A stretch of 15,603 bases of DNA from an uncultured Selenomonadales bacterium (GTDB taxonomy: Bacteria; Bacillota; Negativicutes; Selenomonadales; Selenomonadaceae), in assembly GCA_947167555.1 (NCBI GenBank), contig CAMVIO010000023.1, positions 1-15,603 of the forward strand, read 5' to 3'. Below are positions 14,437-15,603 of this stretch, piece by piece (positions within the stretch are counted from its first letter, which is position 1; every line of letters starts with the position of its first letter). The position numbers and the translations under genes were made by a program. The notes below the pieces were generated by a model. The model was given only the letters and a program-made list of their open reading frames with translations. It was not told where the DNA came from and did not search any database.

Positions 14437-15551
14437 GCGGCGCGCTTCTCCGCATCGAGCATCTGAAAAAAGAATATCCGGGCGTGACGCCTTTGAAGGA
14501 CGTAAATCTCACGGTGAACGAGGGCGAAATCATCGCGATCATCGGATCTTCCGGCTGCGGCAAGTCGACATTGCTTCGGCAAATCAACCAAATGGAGCGA
14601 GCCACGGCGGGGAAGATCTTTCTTCGGGATGAGGAGATTACCGCGTCCGGCTATCGCACAGACCTTTTGCGCCAAAAAATCGGCATGATTTTCCAATCCT
14701 TCAATCTGTTTTCCCATCTGACCGTCGCCGAGAATATCATGTCCGCGCCGGTCGAGCTCCTGGGGCGTTCCCGGCAGGACGCCTATGACCGTGCGAAGGA
14801 GCTGGTGGCAAAGGTCGGCCTTTCGCAGAAGATGCTGTCTTATCCCGATGAGCTTTCCGGCGGGCAGCAGCAGCGCATAGCGATCGTCCGCGCATTGGCC
14901 ATGGAACCGGAAATCCTGCTGTTCGACGAGCCTACTTCGGCTCTCGATCCGACGATGGTCGGCGAGGTCGAGGCGGTCATTCGGAAGGTGGCGGAAATGG
15001 GCGTCACGATGATGATCGTGACACACGATATGGAGTTCGCGCGCAAAATCTCGACCCGGGTTCTCTATATGGACGAGGGCGGCGTTTATGAGGACGGTTC
15101 GCCGGAGCAGATTTTCGAGCGTCCGCAGCGGGAGAAAACAAGACAGTTCATTCATCGGCTGAAGGTGCTGACGCTTTCCGTCGAGTCCCGGGAGTTCGAC
15201 TTCATCGGCTGCCATACCGCGATCGAGGCTTTCGGGCAAAAGAACGGCGTGTCGAAGGATGTGATCCGCTCCCTGATGCTGCTTTTCGAGGAGCTCGTCA
15301 CGCAGCTTCTGCTGCCGCGTTTGCCGGAGCCGCCGCGCATCCTTTGGACCGTCGAGTACGAATCGAAGAGCGAATGCGCCGAGGTTTCCGTGCGATACAA
15401 CGGCGAGCCTTTCGACGTTATGGAAAGCGATAATGAGATTTCACTGCGGATCGTCAGGGGAAGCTCGGAGCATATCCGCTATGCAGCGGAAGACGGGGAA
15501 TTGTCAAACTGTCTGTCGCTCACGGTGCGTCACCACGAGGGGAATAAATAG
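14433..15551 (+). CDS. Amino acid-type ABC transporter ATPase with a GHKL/RsbW-like C-terminal domain
   Basis: The 372-residue product is about 130 residues longer than GlnQ/HisP-type ATPases. Residues 1-243 are a complete ATPase: Walker A GSSGCGKST (38-46), Q-loop Q88 in IFQSFNLFSHLTV, signature LSGGQQQR (141-148), Walker B ILLFDEP (161-167) and switch H198. Residues 244-372 resemble an anti-sigma-type HATPase (GHKL) fold: an amphipathic start (FDFIGCHTAIEAFGQKNGVSKDVI), FEELVTQLLL (285-294) at the N-box, where ELVTNA is usual, then strands and YNGEPFDVM (322-330) at the G1-like box, and SLRIVRGSSEHIRYAAEDGELSNCLSLTV. The N-box asparagine is Q291, so ATP binding by the tail is doubtful. It drives the permease gene before it (ATGA overlap); the tail is inferred to regulate. 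Confidence 0.9.
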   Translation: MSGALLRIEHLKKEYPGVTPLKDVNLTVNEGEIIAIIGSSGCGKSTLLRQINQMERATAGKIFLRDEEITASGYRTDLLRQKIGMIFQSFNLFSHLTVAENIMSAPVELLGRSRQDAYDRAKELVAKVGLSQKMLSYPDELSGGQQQRIAIVRALAMEPEILLFDEPTSALDPTMVGEVEAVIRKVAEMGVTMMIVTHDMEFARKISTRVLYMDEGGVYEDGSPEQIFERPQREKTRQFIHRLKVLTLSVESREFDFIGCHTAIEAFGQKNGVSKDVIRSLMLLFEELVTQLLLPRLPEPPRILWTVEYESKSECAEVSVRYNGEPFDVMESDNEISLRIVRGSSEHIRYAAEDGELSNCLSLTVRHHEGNK

Positions 15552-15563
15552 CAAAGATTTTCC

Positions 15564-15592
15564 TTGACAAACGCCCTATGGCTATGTATAAT
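15564..15592 (+). promoter_or_regulatory. Perfect-consensus sigma-70 promoter reading out of the window
   Basis: TTGACA (15564-15569) and TATAAT (15587-15592) are separated by exactly 17 bases, 13 bases after the ATPase stop. No terminator separates it from that gene. Initiation would be near 15599-15600, so the transcribed gene or RNA lies beyond the right edge. Confidence 0.9.
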
Positions 15593-15603
15593 TCTCATGT
15601 TGA

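Noticed and set aside
14235..15239. 334-codon antisense frame over the permease/ATPase genes
   Set aside because: Opposite intact ABC motifs; composition and lack of domains mark it as a shadow. The same holds for 9870-10805 and 12901-13878.

Overview
The window looks like a chromosomal segment from a diderm Firmicute of the Negativicutes (Selenomonas/Veillonella relatives); this is inferred from gene content, not from a database match. It combines Firmicute-style strong Shine-Dalgarno sequences and frequent GTG/TTG starts with outer-membrane and LPS genes: a short LptD-type assembly protein, separate heptose kinase and heptose adenylyltransferase genes, and a family 9 heptosyltransferase. 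The DNA is GC-rich inside genes and AT-rich at promoters. Every gene reads without an internal break. No mobile element, rRNA, tRNA or CRISPR array was seen.

Layout. 1-1655 (minus): most of a DUF4127 protein, cut off by the window edge. It diverges from dtd (1756-2199, plus), which converges on a small DUF1858 protein (2258-2458, minus) across a shared hairpin terminator. Next come a NodB-type polysaccharide deacetylase (2584-3411) and the acetohydroxyacid synthase pair ilvB-ilvN (3484-5690), which overlap by 4 bases. A secreted protein built from six ~20-residue repeats follows (5768-6733) and ends at a UUCG-loop terminator.

6877-12860 is one tightly packed envelope operon: lptD-like gene, rfaE1, rfaE2, GT9 heptosyltransferase, then an exported protein, a compact MFS-like membrane protein and a four-helix membrane protein. 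Five of the six junctions are ATGA overlaps or 1-base gaps. The first four genes make activated heptose, transfer it to LPS core and insert LPS in the outer membrane. The last three have no recognised function and look like a co-translated module.

12940-15551 is a two-gene ABC importer of the polar amino acid class with two odd architectures. In the permease, the substrate-binding half carries its lobes in swapped order (lobe 2, then lobe 1) ahead of the membrane domain. The ATPase has an extra ~130-residue C-terminal domain resembling a GHKL/RsbW-like ATP-binding fold. These fusions are the most interesting part of the window. A perfect-consensus sigma-70 promoter at 15564-15592 points out of the right edge towards an unseen gene or RNA.
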